A DNA stretch of 9,506 nucleotides. Origin: Methylobacteriaceae bacterium (GTDB lineage: Bacteria > Pseudomonadota > Alphaproteobacteria > Rhizobiales > Beijerinckiaceae). The position numbers and the translations under genes are program-made. The notes under the pieces are model-generated. The model saw only the letters and a list, made by a program, of their open reading frames with translations, was not told the origin of the DNA and did not search any database. Below are positions 1 through 7,193 of the stretch, one piece after another (position 1 is the stretch's first letter; each line of letters begins with the position of its first letter). Location of the stretch: contig JAISTL010000122.1 of assembly GCA_031272615.1 (NCBI GenBank), positions 1 through 9,506 of the forward strand. The letters are read 5' to 3'.

Positions 1-1
1 C

Positions 2-874
2 AATCCGTATGCCATGGGAGCGCAAAAGTTTGCCGACCTCGTTGCCGAAAAGACCGGCGGCTCGGTAAAAATCGAGGTTTTTCCGTCCAGCCAGCTCGGC
101 AACCAGCGCGACCTGGTTGAGGGTGTCCAGTTCGGCACCATCGACTTCACCCTGACCAGCACGGCGGTCATGGGCAACTTCGTTCCTGAAGTGAACGTGT
201 TCGACCTTCCGTTCATCATCCGGGATATTCCCCACGCCTACAAGGCGCTGGACACCGTCGGCATGGAAGCCGTGAAGAGCGGCGAGGCAAAGGGCATCAA
301 AACCCTTGCGTTCATGGAAAACGGCGTTCGCCATGTGACGAACAACCGCGCCCCGGTGAAGGTTCCCGCCGACATGAAGGGCCTGAAGATTCGCGTTCAG
401 GAACAGCCCGTGTACATCGAAATGATGAAGCTGCTTGACGCTTCACCCGTTCCGATGGCGTTCGGCGAGCTGTATACCGCTCTGGAAAAGGGCGTTATCG
501 ACGCTCAGGAGAACCCGCTGGCGCACATCTATACCGCCCGCTTCTTCGAAGTGCAGAAGTTCGTGTCGCTGACCGGTCACGTTTACGCGGCCGAGCCGAT
601 TCTGGTGTCCATGGCTGTGTGGAACAAGCTGTCTCCCGAGCAGCAGAAGGCCGTTGAGGATGCCGCCAATGAGGCGACAACCTATCAGCGCGACCTGTGC
701 CGTCAGATGGAAGGCGAATTCATCAAGAAGATCAACGAGAGCGGCAAGAGCAAGATCAATGACGATGTTGATACCGCCGCCTTCGCCGAAGCCACCAAGG
801 CCACATGGAAACTGTGGACCGACAGCTTCCCCGCCGGTCAGGCTCTGATCGACAAGGTTCTCGCGGTGAAGTAG
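2..874 (+). CDS. dctP: TRAP transporter solute-binding protein, DctP family (5' end cut by window edge)
   Basis: This is the periplasmic substrate-binding subunit of a TRAP transporter. It captures an organic acid and delivers it to the DctQ-DctM membrane complex. The frame is already open at base 2 (N-P-Y-A before the first Met at 14), and family members have residues like HPYHxGA here, so the Met at 14 is internal. The true start and signal peptide lie off the left edge. Seen: an EKTGGSVKIEVFPSSQLGNQ block typical of the N-terminal lobe; the LKIRVQ motif whose Arg (codon 392-394) matches the family's carboxylate-binding arginine; then FGELYTALEKGVIDAQENP, a hallmark of the family. The C-terminus looks complete, with a TAG stop. 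The ligand is probably a carboxylate, from the family and the conserved Arg, but which one cannot be read from sequence. dctQ and dctM follow on the same strand. Confidence 0.95.
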   Translation, partial: NPYAMGAQKFADLVAEKTGGSVKIEVFPSSQLGNQRDLVEGVQFGTIDFTLTSTAVMGNFVPEVNVFDLPFIIRDIPHAYKALDTVGMEAVKSGEAKGIKTLAFMENGVRHVTNNRAPVKVPADMKGLKIRVQEQPVYIEMMKLLDASPVPMAFGELYTALEKGVIDAQENPLAHIYTARFFEVQKFVSLTGHVYAAEPILVSMAVWNKLSPEQQKAVEDAANEATTYQRDLCRQMEGEFIKKINESGKSKINDDVDTAAFAEATKATWKLWTDSFPAGQALIDKVLAVK

Positions 875-882
875 TTTTATTC

Positions 883-917
883 GGGAGGAGAAGGCCCGGC
901 GCCTTCTCCTCTCTTTT
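883..917 (+). terminator. Intercistronic hairpin between dctP and dctQ (attenuator or partial terminator)
   Basis: An 11-bp perfect inverted repeat (885-895 GAGGAGAAGGC with 901-911) has a 5-nt loop. It extends by one G-U and one G-C pair to 883/913 and is followed by TTTT at 914-917. It begins 9 bases after the dctP stop. Such hairpins after a binding-protein gene commonly protect the upstream mRNA or stop part of the transcription, giving more binding protein than membrane subunits. That role is inferred here. The T-tract is short, so readthrough into dctQM is likely. Confidence 0.75.
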
Positions 918-1000
918 GTATCTTTTCACTTAAACTAAAATATGTTTCGCAGTCGCCGCGGGGTGCCCGGGGAGAGGGCGTCTGTCGTAAAGGGAATAGC

Positions 1001-1501
1001 ATGGAAAGCATAGTCTCTGCGCTCGAAAAAGTCCTTGACCAGATTGCAAAGGTGTTCAAGGCAATCGTAATTGTCCTGATGGCATTCATTCTTTTGTGGG
1101 TGTGCATCATGGTGGTGACGCGGTACGGTTTCAGTTACGTCCCCAGCTGGGGAGAGGAAATCACACGCTACGCCTTCGTCTTTATCGTGTTTCTGTCATT
1201 GCCCATCGTCGGCAAGTCCGGCGGTCACATGACCATTGAAACGCTGACGTCCCGCCTCCACGGCAACCCGCTGAAAATCTGCAAGATTCTCACCGCCATC
1301 GCCATGGTGGTGTTCAGCGGCATCATGGCCTGGTACGGCGTGGTGATGGCCAACATGATGAGTTACCAGAAAACGGCATCGCTTCAGATTTCCTATACCT
1401 GGATCTATCTCGTGATCCCGGTGGGATGCGGCATGTTGGGATTGCTCGCCCTGATCGAGCTGTACCACCTGTTTCATACCCCCGCCGAGAAAATACAGTA
1501 A
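1001..1501 (+). CDS. dctQ: TRAP transporter small permease, DctQ family
   Basis: This is the small inner-membrane subunit of the TRAP transporter. It associates with DctM and helps dock the binding protein. The 166-residue product fits the family, which usually has four membrane helices. Hydrophobic segments lie at about residues 20-42, 54-70, 95-118 and 134-156. The diagnostic motif WGEEITRYAFVF follows the first helix, matching the family's W-x-E-E-x-x-R-Y pattern. The ATG at 1001 was chosen because AAAGGGA (about 989-995) lies just upstream and the first helix begins shortly after. The 126-base gap from dctP holds a hairpin, whereas dctM follows 12 bases after the stop with its ribosome-binding site overlapping that stop. 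The substrate is unknown. Confidence 0.93.
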   Translation: MESIVSALEKVLDQIAKVFKAIVIVLMAFILLWVCIMVVTRYGFSYVPSWGEEITRYAFVFIVFLSLPIVGKSGGHMTIETLTSRLHGNPLKICKILTAIAMVVFSGIMAWYGVVMANMMSYQKTASLQISYTWIYLVIPVGCGMLGLLALIELYHLFHTPAEKIQ

Positions 1502-1513
1502 GGAGAACGACCC

Positions 1514-2824
1514 ATGTCAACATTATGGATTTTGCTGGGCCTGTTCGCCGTTCTTCTGGCTTTCGGAACACCCATCGGCGCCGCTCTCAGCCTGGCGTCG
1601 GCTTTTATTTTCATATTCATTGACGGCAGACCGCTGATCATCCTGCCGCAGAAGTTTTTCAACGCCACGGACTCGTTCTCGTTTCTCGCGGTGCCGTTTT
1701 TCATGTTGGCGGGCGCCTTCATGTCCGACGGCGGCGTCACCAAACGCATTGTCGATTTCTCCATGTGCCTTGTCGGCTTCCTGGCCGGCGGTCTGGCGCT
1801 GGTGGTGGCCATGGCCGGCATGTTTTTTGCCGCGCTCTCCGGCTCGTCCGCCGCAACGACCGCTGCCATCGGCGCGTCGATGATCAACGAAATGGAGGAG
1901 CGCGGATATCCGCGTGATTTCGCCGCCGCGGTCGTGGCCGCCGGCGGCACCGTCGGCATCGTCATTCCGCCGTCCATCACCATGGTGGTGTACGGTTCCA
2001 TCGCCAATGTCGGCATTGCCGATTTGTTCATGGCGGGCTTCGCGCCCGGCATCTGCATGGGCGTTGCCATGATGGTGTTGAGCTGGGTGTTCGCCAAGAT
2101 TTACGGCTACGGCAGCGCCGAGAGCTTCTCGCTGATTCGCGCCGCCAAAATGTTTCTCAGCTGTCTCCCGGCGCTGCTGATGCCCGTCATTATTCTCGGC
2201 GGCATCTACGCCGGCTTTTTCACCCCGACGGAAGCGGCGGCGGTGGCGGCTCTCTACGGCGCTTTTGTCGGCTTCTTCATTTACGGTGAACTGAAGCTGT
2301 CGGACCTGCCCAAGACACTGTACACCGCGGCGGTGGGCACGACGATGATCATGTTCGTGGTCGGCGGCGCGGCGGTGCTCGGGCATATTCTGACCAACGC
2401 CCGTATCCCGCACCAGCTGGGCGAGGCGTTCACGCAGCTGACCGACAGCCCGGTGATCTTCCTGATGCTGTTGAACGTTATGCTGCTGTTCGTCGGCACG
2501 CTGGTCAACGCTTCGGCGGCCGTGGTCATCCTGACGCCGATTCTGCTGCCCGTGGCGGTGAACCTCGGCATCGACCCGCTGTTCTTCGGCGTTCTCATGG
2601 TCGTCAACCTGGCCATCGGTTGCATCACGCCGCCTGTGGGGCTTGACTTGTTTGTGGTGTCATCCATTGCCGGGGTATCGATAGGCAGGGTGACTCAAAA
2701 AGTCCTGCCGTATATCGGAGTGCTGGTCGCGGTGTTGCTGCTGGTGACCTATGTTCCGAAGATCATCACATTCATGCCGGAAGGCATGGGCTATGTGGTG
2801 AAAGGCGCCTATCACGGCGGCTGA
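1514..2824 (+). CDS. dctM: TRAP transporter large permease, DctM family
   Basis: This is the large inner-membrane subunit that forms the substrate pathway; TRAP systems are ion-coupled rather than ATP-driven. The 436-residue product is hydrophobic throughout, as expected for a 12-helix member of this family. Recognisable features are the SFLAVPFFMLAGAFMSDGG stretch, SGSSAATTAAIGASMINEM, the GGTVGIVIPPSITMVVYG segment with its double proline, and near the C-terminus the internally repeated GCITPPVGLDLFVVSSIAG segment. The ATG at 1514 is preceded by TAAGGAG (1499-1505), which overlaps the dctQ stop and points to coupled translation. A strong terminator lies 27 bases after the stop, so the operon ends here. 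Dicarboxylates are only one of many possible substrates for the family. Confidence 0.95.
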   Translation: MSTLWILLGLFAVLLAFGTPIGAALSLASAFIFIFIDGRPLIILPQKFFNATDSFSFLAVPFFMLAGAFMSDGGVTKRIVDFSMCLVGFLAGGLALVVAMAGMFFAALSGSSAATTAAIGASMINEMEERGYPRDFAAAVVAAGGTVGIVIPPSITMVVYGSIANVGIADLFMAGFAPGICMGVAMMVLSWVFAKIYGYGSAESFSLIRAAKMFLSCLPALLMPVIILGGIYAGFFTPTEAAAVAALYGAFVGFFIYGELKLSDLPKTLYTAAVGTTMIMFVVGGAAVLGHILTNARIPHQLGEAFTQLTDSPVIFLMLLNVMLLFVGTLVNASAAVVILTPILLPVAVNLGIDPLFFGVLMVVNLAIGCITPPVGLDLFVVSSIAGVSIGRVTQKVLPYIGVLVAVLLLVTYVPKIITFMPEGMGYVVKGAYHGG

Positions 2825-2850
2825 CCGCCCGGACGGTTGAGCTTGAACAC

Positions 2851-2888
2851 AAAAGCGAAGGCGTAACCCGCCTTCGCTTTTTTATTTT
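2851..2888 (+). terminator. Rho-independent terminator of the dctPQM operon
   Basis: A perfect 13-bp stem pairs 2851-2863 (AAAAGCGAAGGCG) with 2869-2881 around a 5-nt loop (TAACC). It is followed by a T-rich run reaching 2888. Its position shortly after the dctM stop makes it the end of the TRAP operon. The stem is flanked by A on the left and T on the right, so it could also work from the other strand, but no leftward gene ends here. Confidence 0.92.
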
Positions 2889-2889
2889 G

Positions 2890-3017
2890 GTGGAGGTGGT
2901 GGACGTGGTGGACCGGGTGGACGTGGTGGACGAAGAGCCGGATTGCTTCGCTCACCCTCACAATGACGGTGGCGGCAAGGCACAGTTCAAGTCCACCGTG
3001 TCCACCAGGTCCACCGA
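2890..3017. repeat. Composite inverted repeat island: 9-bp GTGGAC units facing GTCCAC units
   Basis: The left arm (2890-2934) is five tandem 9-bp units: GTGGAGGTG, GTGGACGTG, GTGGACCGG, GTGGACGTG, GTGGACGAA. The right arm (2991-3017) is three 9-bp units in the opposite sense: GTCCACCGT, GTCCACCAG, GTCCACCGA. Read on the minus strand, the right arm matches the left over about 25 bases with about three differences, so the RNA or single strand could fold into a long imperfect stem. The 56-base middle contains a separate repeat-like core. No gene is visible in the interval from 2825 to 3159. This resembles a non-coding dispersed repeat or a small non-autonomous element; copy number elsewhere in the genome is unknown. 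Confidence 0.8.
2938..2969. repeat. Dispersed palindrome-like core (GATTGCTTCGCT ... AATGACG type)
   Basis: Between the two GTGGAC arms lies CCGGATTGCTTCGCTCACC followed by CTCACAATGACGG. Read on the minus strand this gives CGTCATTGTGAGG then GAGCGAAGCAATC, close to a short repeat (GTCATTGCGAG ... GCGAAGCAATC) that I recall as abundant in intergenic regions of many bacterial genomes. The resemblance is from memory and has not been checked against a repeat database. The core is degenerate, and its place inside a second repeat suggests one element inserted into or was captured by another. Confidence 0.5.
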
Positions 3018-3159
3018 AAATCTTTGAACAATGATAACTATCCGCTGCGATTTTCGGGCTTCCGGCGGGATTTTCACAAAAATAACTTGTTGTGGACACA
3101 ATTATCGCGCACAACATGGCGGCATGCGATTGATTCCACCAGGCTCAACGGCAGTGATA

Positions 3160-4032
3160 ATGAAAAACAGGGTCTTGACCGGCAAGGCTGAGCCGACGCT
3201 TCGCCGTTTCTCCGCGGGAGTTCCGGCGGTGAGGGCGGTGTGCGTGGTTTTGCTTACCCTGTTGGCTGCCGGTTGTACGACGACCCGCGGCAGCCGGGTT
3301 GACCCGAAACTCGGCGTGGCGCCCAGCCCGCGGTTCTACGGCGAGAACGAGAAGGTACCCAAAGGCGGCGGCAAGTTCCATACCGGCCGTCCGTATGTGG
3401 TGGGCGGCAAGACCTATATACCGCAAACCGACCCGACGGGCTTCACCCAGGTCGGCCAGGCGTCATGGTATGGCTCGGCGTTTCACGGGCGCAAGACGGC
3501 CAACGGCGAGTTTTTCGATCAACACGCGTTTTCCGCCGCCCATACGACATTGCCGCTGCCCAGTTACGCCCGGGTGACCAACCTCGAGAACAATCATTCC
3601 ATCATTGTGCGGGTGAACGATCGCGGGCCCTTTGCCCACAACAGGGTGATCGATCTCTCCAAACGCACCGCCGAGGTGTTGAAGTTTCAACACAAGGGCA
3701 TGACGAAGGTGCGGGTGGATTATGTGGGGCGCGCCTCCACCACCGGCAGCGATGACAACCTGTTGCTGGCGACTCTGACCACCGACGGCACGCCGGCGCG
3801 TCTGAAGGGCTATGCCGAGCCGACGATGATCGCGTCGGCGGCGCCCGCCGTTGCCGTGCAATCCGTTCCGGTGCTGGCCTATGACGAGCCCGGGGAAGAC
3901 CTCGGTCTGAGGGGCGGTGATTCGGATTCGCCCGAACTGCCCGCGCCGAGACAGACAGCCAGTCTCGCGTCATTGTTCACAACCGAAAAAATGCCTGTTT
4001 TACCGGCGGATTTCGCCGCCGGGCTCTATTGA
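3160..4032 (+). CDS. rlpA: RlpA family septal-ring lipoprotein, lytic-transglycosylase type, without SPOR domain
   Basis: RlpA proteins are envelope lipoproteins with a double-psi beta-barrel. In Pseudomonas aeruginosa the enzyme cleaves peptide-free glycan strands during cell separation. From the ATG at 3160 the product is 290 residues. A lipoprotein signal ends at LLAAGC, with the lipidated Cys at about residue 39. The barrel runs from about 99 to 190: GQASWYG, GRKTANGE, AAHTTLPLPSYARVTNLEN, VRVNDRGPF and RVIDLSKR are classic, and the catalytic-type His (128) and Asp (154) are present. The remaining 100 residues are low-complexity and show no SPOR domain. The frame is open back to 3031, but that would put about 80 residues before the Cys. 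A GTG at 3229 with GGGAG 8 bases upstream would give a very short signal peptide and is a credible alternative. It heads the cluster with the carboxypeptidase homologue, tmk and holB. Confidence 0.9.
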   Translation: MKNRVLTGKAEPTLRRFSAGVPAVRAVCVVLLTLLAAGCTTTRGSRVDPKLGVAPSPRFYGENEKVPKGGGKFHTGRPYVVGGKTYIPQTDPTGFTQVGQASWYGSAFHGRKTANGEFFDQHAFSAAHTTLPLPSYARVTNLENNHSIIVRVNDRGPFAHNRVIDLSKRTAEVLKFQHKGMTKVRVDYVGRASTTGSDDNLLLATLTTDGTPARLKGYAEPTMIASAAPAVAVQSVPVLAYDEPGEDLGLRGGDSDSPELPAPRQTASLASLFTTEKMPVLPADFAAGLY

Positions 4033-4198
4033 GTTCCAGCTTATCGCGGGATGACGTTTAACAGCGGTTGTCAGGCCGATGGTCTTCGGCTATCTTACGA
4101 TGAAACGGATTCCCATGGGAGTGAACCGGCACGGACACCGGGCCGGTGGTTGTGCGCCGGGAATCCCTCCGTTTCGGACACAGGCGGCTTCGGGTTTC

Positions 4199-5398
4199 AT
4201 GATGTGGCTGTTACGCGGTTTCAGGGCTTGTTATGGTTTGGCGGCGCGGGTGCTTTCCGCGCTGATGATTTCATGGACAGCGGTTTGCGCCCAGGGCGTG
4301 GCGATTGACGCGGAACGCGCATGGCTGGCCGACTACGAGACAGGAACGGTTTTATATGAGAAAAACGGCGATCAGCCCTTCGCCCCGGGGAATATTGTCA
4401 AAGTGTTGACCGCCGTGGAGATTTTCAGCGCTTTGAACGAGGGGAAAATCACGCCGGAAACCCGCTACAGGATTTCCGAGAACACCTGGCGCAAGGGCGG
4501 CGGTCCGGCGGGGAAGACGGCCATGTTCGCGGAGTTGAACAGCGAAGTGCGGGTGAGCGACCTGCTGCGCGGCTTGATTATTCCCTGCGGCAACGATGCC
4601 GCACTGGCGCTGGCGGAAGGGTTTGCCGGAAGCGAGCAGGCCTTCGCCGAAAAACTGAATGAACGCGCCGCGGCGTTGGGCATGGACAAAACCCGTGTGA
4701 CCACCGCCACCGGCTACGACGAGGACGGGCAGACGACGACAGCCCGGGACGCGGCCAGGCTCGCGGTTCACATCGTGCGAAATCTGCCGGAACAGTTCAA
4801 GATGTTCTCGGAACCCGATTTCACCTGGAACAAGATCCGCCAGAGCAATCGCAATCCGTTGACCAATGTGTGGGCCGGCGCCGACGGGTTTACCGCCGGA
4901 ATGCCGCAACCCGGTAACGGCGTGCTGCTGGGCACCGGGCTGGAAGGGGGGCGCCGGTTCATCGTCGTGATTTCCGGCGCCAGGGATCAGCGCTCGGCGG
5001 CACAGGACGCCCGCAAACTCGTCGAATGGGGTGTGAAGGCGTTTGAAGCTGTGGTGGTGTTCGATGCCGGAGAACCCATTGCCGAACTGGTCACGTGGGG
5101 AGGGGAGAAACGCAGCGTCACGGCCGTTGCCGGCAAGCCGGTGATCATGATGGCGCCGCGCTCCGGCCAAGGCAAGGTGACGGCGCAGGTGGTGTATCAG
5201 GGGCCGGTGATCGCGCCGGTGGAGAAGGGCAGGGAACTCGGCCGCGTGGTGGTGCGCATCGGCGGCGGTGGTGAACTGGAGGCGCCTGTATACGCCGGCG
5301 AGGATGTCGGGCCGGGAGGAACGAGCGACCGGGCCTTCGACAACATCATCGAGTTCTTTTCGCGGATGTTGTGGAAACTGTCGGAAGGGCGGGGGTGA
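4199..5398 (+). CDS. D-Ala-D-Ala carboxypeptidase homologue (DacC/PBP5 family), predicted catalytically inactive
   Basis: Active members are periplasmic serine enzymes that remove the terminal D-Ala of peptidoglycan pentapeptides. The fold is clearly kept: YETGTVLYEKN, the segment around WRKGG, VRVSDLLRGLIIPCGNDAA, FTWNKIRQSNRNPL and GADG align with the family. A beta-rich C-terminal domain (about residues 285-375) and a final amphipathic helix (FDNIIEFFSRMLWKL) resemble the PBP5 membrane anchor. All three catalytic motifs are altered. SxxK reads NIVK (Asn 65, codon 4391-4393; Lys 68 kept), SGN reads CGN (Cys 130, codon 4586-4588), and KTG reads TAG (232-234, codons 4892-4900). Acylation and beta-lactam binding are therefore not expected. 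The frame is intact over about 400 codons, which argues against simple decay. The ATG at 4199 gives a signal peptide (MMWLLRG ... AVCA-QG). The upstream in-frame Met at 4079 would add 40 non-signal residues. The ribosome-binding site is weak. It lies between rlpA and tmk. Confidence 0.9.
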   Translation: MMWLLRGFRACYGLAARVLSALMISWTAVCAQGVAIDAERAWLADYETGTVLYEKNGDQPFAPGNIVKVLTAVEIFSALNEGKITPETRYRISENTWRKGGGPAGKTAMFAELNSEVRVSDLLRGLIIPCGNDAALALAEGFAGSEQAFAEKLNERAAALGMDKTRVTTATGYDEDGQTTTARDAARLAVHIVRNLPEQFKMFSEPDFTWNKIRQSNRNPLTNVWAGADGFTAGMPQPGNGVLLGTGLEGGRRFIVVISGARDQRSAAQDARKLVEWGVKAFEAVVVFDAGEPIAELVTWGGEKRSVTAVAGKPVIMMAPRSGQGKVTAQVVYQGPVIAPVEKGRELGRVVVRIGGGGELEAPVYAGEDVGPGGTSDRAFDNIIEFFSRMLWKLSEGRG

Positions 5399-6058
5399 AT
5401 GGGCGCGTTGTTCATCACCTTCGAGGGCGGCGAGGGCGCGGGGAAGAGCACCCAGATCGGCCTGCTGAAAACGGCTCTGGAACAGCGCGGTTACACGGTC
5501 ATCGCCACCCGGGAGCCGGGTGGAACGCAAAAGGCTGAAACCATCCGCCGGATGCTGCTCTCCGGGGCGGTGCGCCATATGGGGCCCTACAGCGAGGCGC
5601 TGATGTTTTTCATCGCCCGCGGGGACCATGTCCGCGAAGTGATTGCGCCGGCGCTCGAAGCCGGGACCATCGTCCTGTGCGATCGGTTTTCCGACTCCAC
5701 CCTGGTTTATCAGGGCATCGCCAACGGCATGGATACCGATGAGTTGCGGGCGCTGGAACGGGTTGTTATCGGCGATATCCGGCCGGACATGACGGTGATC
5801 CTCGATGTGCCGGAAGAGGTCGGCCTCGCCCGGGTCGCCCGTCGCCGCGCGGGGACGGGCAAGCCGGATGACCGCTTCGAGGCGGAAAACGCCGCTTTTC
5901 ACAGGCGGTTGCGGGAAGGCTTCCGGCAGCTGGCGAAGCGGGAACCGGGGCGATGTGTTCTGATCGACTCGACGCCGCCGAAAGAGGCGGTTGCCGCCGC
6001 CATCCTTGCCCGCGTCGAGGAGCGGCTGGCTGGCGGCCGACGGCAAACGGTGGAGTGA
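5399..6058 (+). CDS. tmk: Thymidylate kinase (dTMP kinase)
   Basis: Thymidylate kinase phosphorylates dTMP to dTDP with ATP in the cytoplasm, an essential step in dTTP synthesis. The 219-residue length is typical. Seen: the P-loop EGGEGAGKST at residues 9-18; TREPGGT at 37-43, which holds the substrate-site arginine; CDRFSDSTLVYQG at 94-106 with the DR-F/Y motif; LDVPEEVGLARVARRR followed by a LID segment rich in Arg (146-160) and DDRFE. A P-loop without its own Arg plus a basic LID fits the Escherichia coli-like class. The ATG abuts the preceding stop (TGA-ATG), with the G-rich end of the upstream gene as ribosome-binding site, so translation is probably coupled. holB starts one base after the stop. 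Confidence 0.97.
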   Translation: MGALFITFEGGEGAGKSTQIGLLKTALEQRGYTVIATREPGGTQKAETIRRMLLSGAVRHMGPYSEALMFFIARGDHVREVIAPALEAGTIVLCDRFSDSTLVYQGIANGMDTDELRALERVVIGDIRPDMTVILDVPEEVGLARVARRRAGTGKPDDRFEAENAAFHRRLREGFRQLAKREPGRCVLIDSTPPKEAVAAAILARVEERLAGGRRQTVE

Positions 6059-6059
6059 C

Positions 6060-7193
6060 ATGGCAGCGGAAAGAGATACTGCAGGTTTTGAGACGGACCG
6101 GTATCCCGACACCCCGCATCCGCGGGAGCAGCTGCGGTTGTTCGGGCACGGGGAGGCGGAAAAAGCCTTTCTGACAGCCGTCCAAAGCAACAAGCTGCAC
6201 CACGCGTGGCTCATCAGCGGCATCGAGGGAATCGGCAAGGCGACATTTGCTTATCGAATCGCCCGGTTCATGGTGCACGACAGTCCGCGGGCGCTGAGCC
6301 GGGCGACATCACTGGATGTGGCCGCCGGCACCGGCGCCGCGGCGCAGCTGGCGGCCGGCGCACACCCCAATGTGCGGGTGCTGAAACGCGGGTTGAAGGA
6401 AAGGATACCCCCGAAGCCGGGAGGCAATCCCGAGGTCGACTATTCCGCCGATATCCGCGTGCCGGACGTCCGCAACGTCGTGGCGTCGCTGTTCGGGCAC
6501 GCGTCGGAAGGCGGGCGCTACCGGGTGTGCATTGTCGATGTCGCGGACGACCTCAACCAAAGCAGCGCCAACGCGTTGCTGAAAACCCTCGAGGAGCCGC
6601 CGGCGCATTCCCTGTTCCTGGTTCTCAGCCATGCGCCGCAACTGCTGTTGCCGACCATCCGCTCACGATGCCGGCACATGGCCCTGTCGCCGCTTCCGGA
6701 CGACGCCGTTCGCGCCGTTATTCCGACCTTGGGCGCCAAGTGGCGGACGGTTGACCCGGCGCGGCTCGATGACGCCGTCGCCGCCGGCGGAGGCTCCGTG
6801 CGCCGTGTTCTGAACGTGTTGTCAGGAAACAATCTTGCCCTGATTCAAACCATCGGGGCCATTCTGTCCGGCTTGCCGGGGACGGACGATTCCGCCGTGC
6901 TGCAACTGGCTGAAACGCTCACGAAAAAAGGCGCCGACATTCAGGTCAGCCTGTTTGTGGATTGTGTGCAGCGCTGGGCGCAAAAGATGATACATGACGT
7001 CGTTTCCGCCGCACCGGGGGCCGCCGGCGCGGATTATGCCGGCGGCTTGGCGCAACTTGCGGAAGTGGTCAGCGGCATCGACGCTGATATCAACCGGGCC
7101 AGGGCCTACAATCTCATGGATTTACGCCCGATGATTCTCAAGCTGGTCGGCGAATTGGCGGATGCCGTGCGCCGGGTGCGTTCCCGCGCGTGA
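6060..7193 (+). CDS. holB: DNA polymerase III subunit delta-prime (clamp loader)
   Basis: The delta-prime subunit is part of the clamp-loader complex that places the beta sliding clamp on DNA. From the ATG at 6060 the product is 377 residues. Seen: HHAWLISGIEGIGKATFAYRIARF with a Walker A-like GIEGIGKAT at 54-62; VCIVDVADDLNQSSANALLKTLEEPP at 157-181, covering the Walker B-like region and the strongly conserved ANALLKTLEEP; and LLPTIRSRCR, with the SRC motif at 202-204 that supplies the arginine finger in clamp loaders. The cysteine cluster that binds zinc in E. coli delta-prime is not visible. The frame stays open to 5991 inside tmk, but 6060 has GGTGGAG just upstream and lies one base after the tmk stop. 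The next same-strand genes often found in alphaproteobacteria (metG, tatD) do not follow. Confidence 0.95.
   Translation: MAAERDTAGFETDRYPDTPHPREQLRLFGHGEAEKAFLTAVQSNKLHHAWLISGIEGIGKATFAYRIARFMVHDSPRALSRATSLDVAAGTGAAAQLAAGAHPNVRVLKRGLKERIPPKPGGNPEVDYSADIRVPDVRNVVASLFGHASEGGRYRVCIVDVADDLNQSSANALLKTLEEPPAHSLFLVLSHAPQLLLPTIRSRCRHMALSPLPDDAVRAVIPTLGAKWRTVDPARLDDAVAAGGGSVRRVLNVLSGNNLALIQTIGAILSGLPGTDDSAVLQLAETLTKKGADIQVSLFVDCVQRWAQKMIHDVVSAAPGAAGADYAGGLAQLAEVVSGIDADINRARAYNLMDLRPMILKLVGELADAVRRVRSRA

Noticed and set aside
1474..2413. Long minus-strand open frames (207 and 296 codons) opposite dctM
   Set aside because: Both are antisense shadows of a well-supported DctM. One is Met/Ala/Pro-rich and the other His/Gly/Arg-rich, without recognisable domains.
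2890..3017. CRISPR array
   Set aside because: The units are 9 bp, directly adjacent and inverted between the two arms. There are no spacers and no cas genes.
3031..3159. N-terminal extension of RlpA to the Met at 3031
   Set aside because: It would place about 80 residues before the lipobox Cys, which no lipoprotein signal peptide needs. The segment has no recognisable content.
4079..4198. N-terminal extension of the carboxypeptidase homologue to the Met at 4079
   Set aside because: The added 40 residues are polar and Gly/Pro-rich, and would bury the clear signal peptide that begins at 4199.
4352..6238. A 628-codon open frame on the minus strand opposite the carboxypeptidase homologue and tmk
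   Set aside because: The plus strand encodes two clearly recognisable proteins here. The minus frame is rich in His, Arg, Pro and Gly with no motif, as GC-rich third positions produce in antisense.
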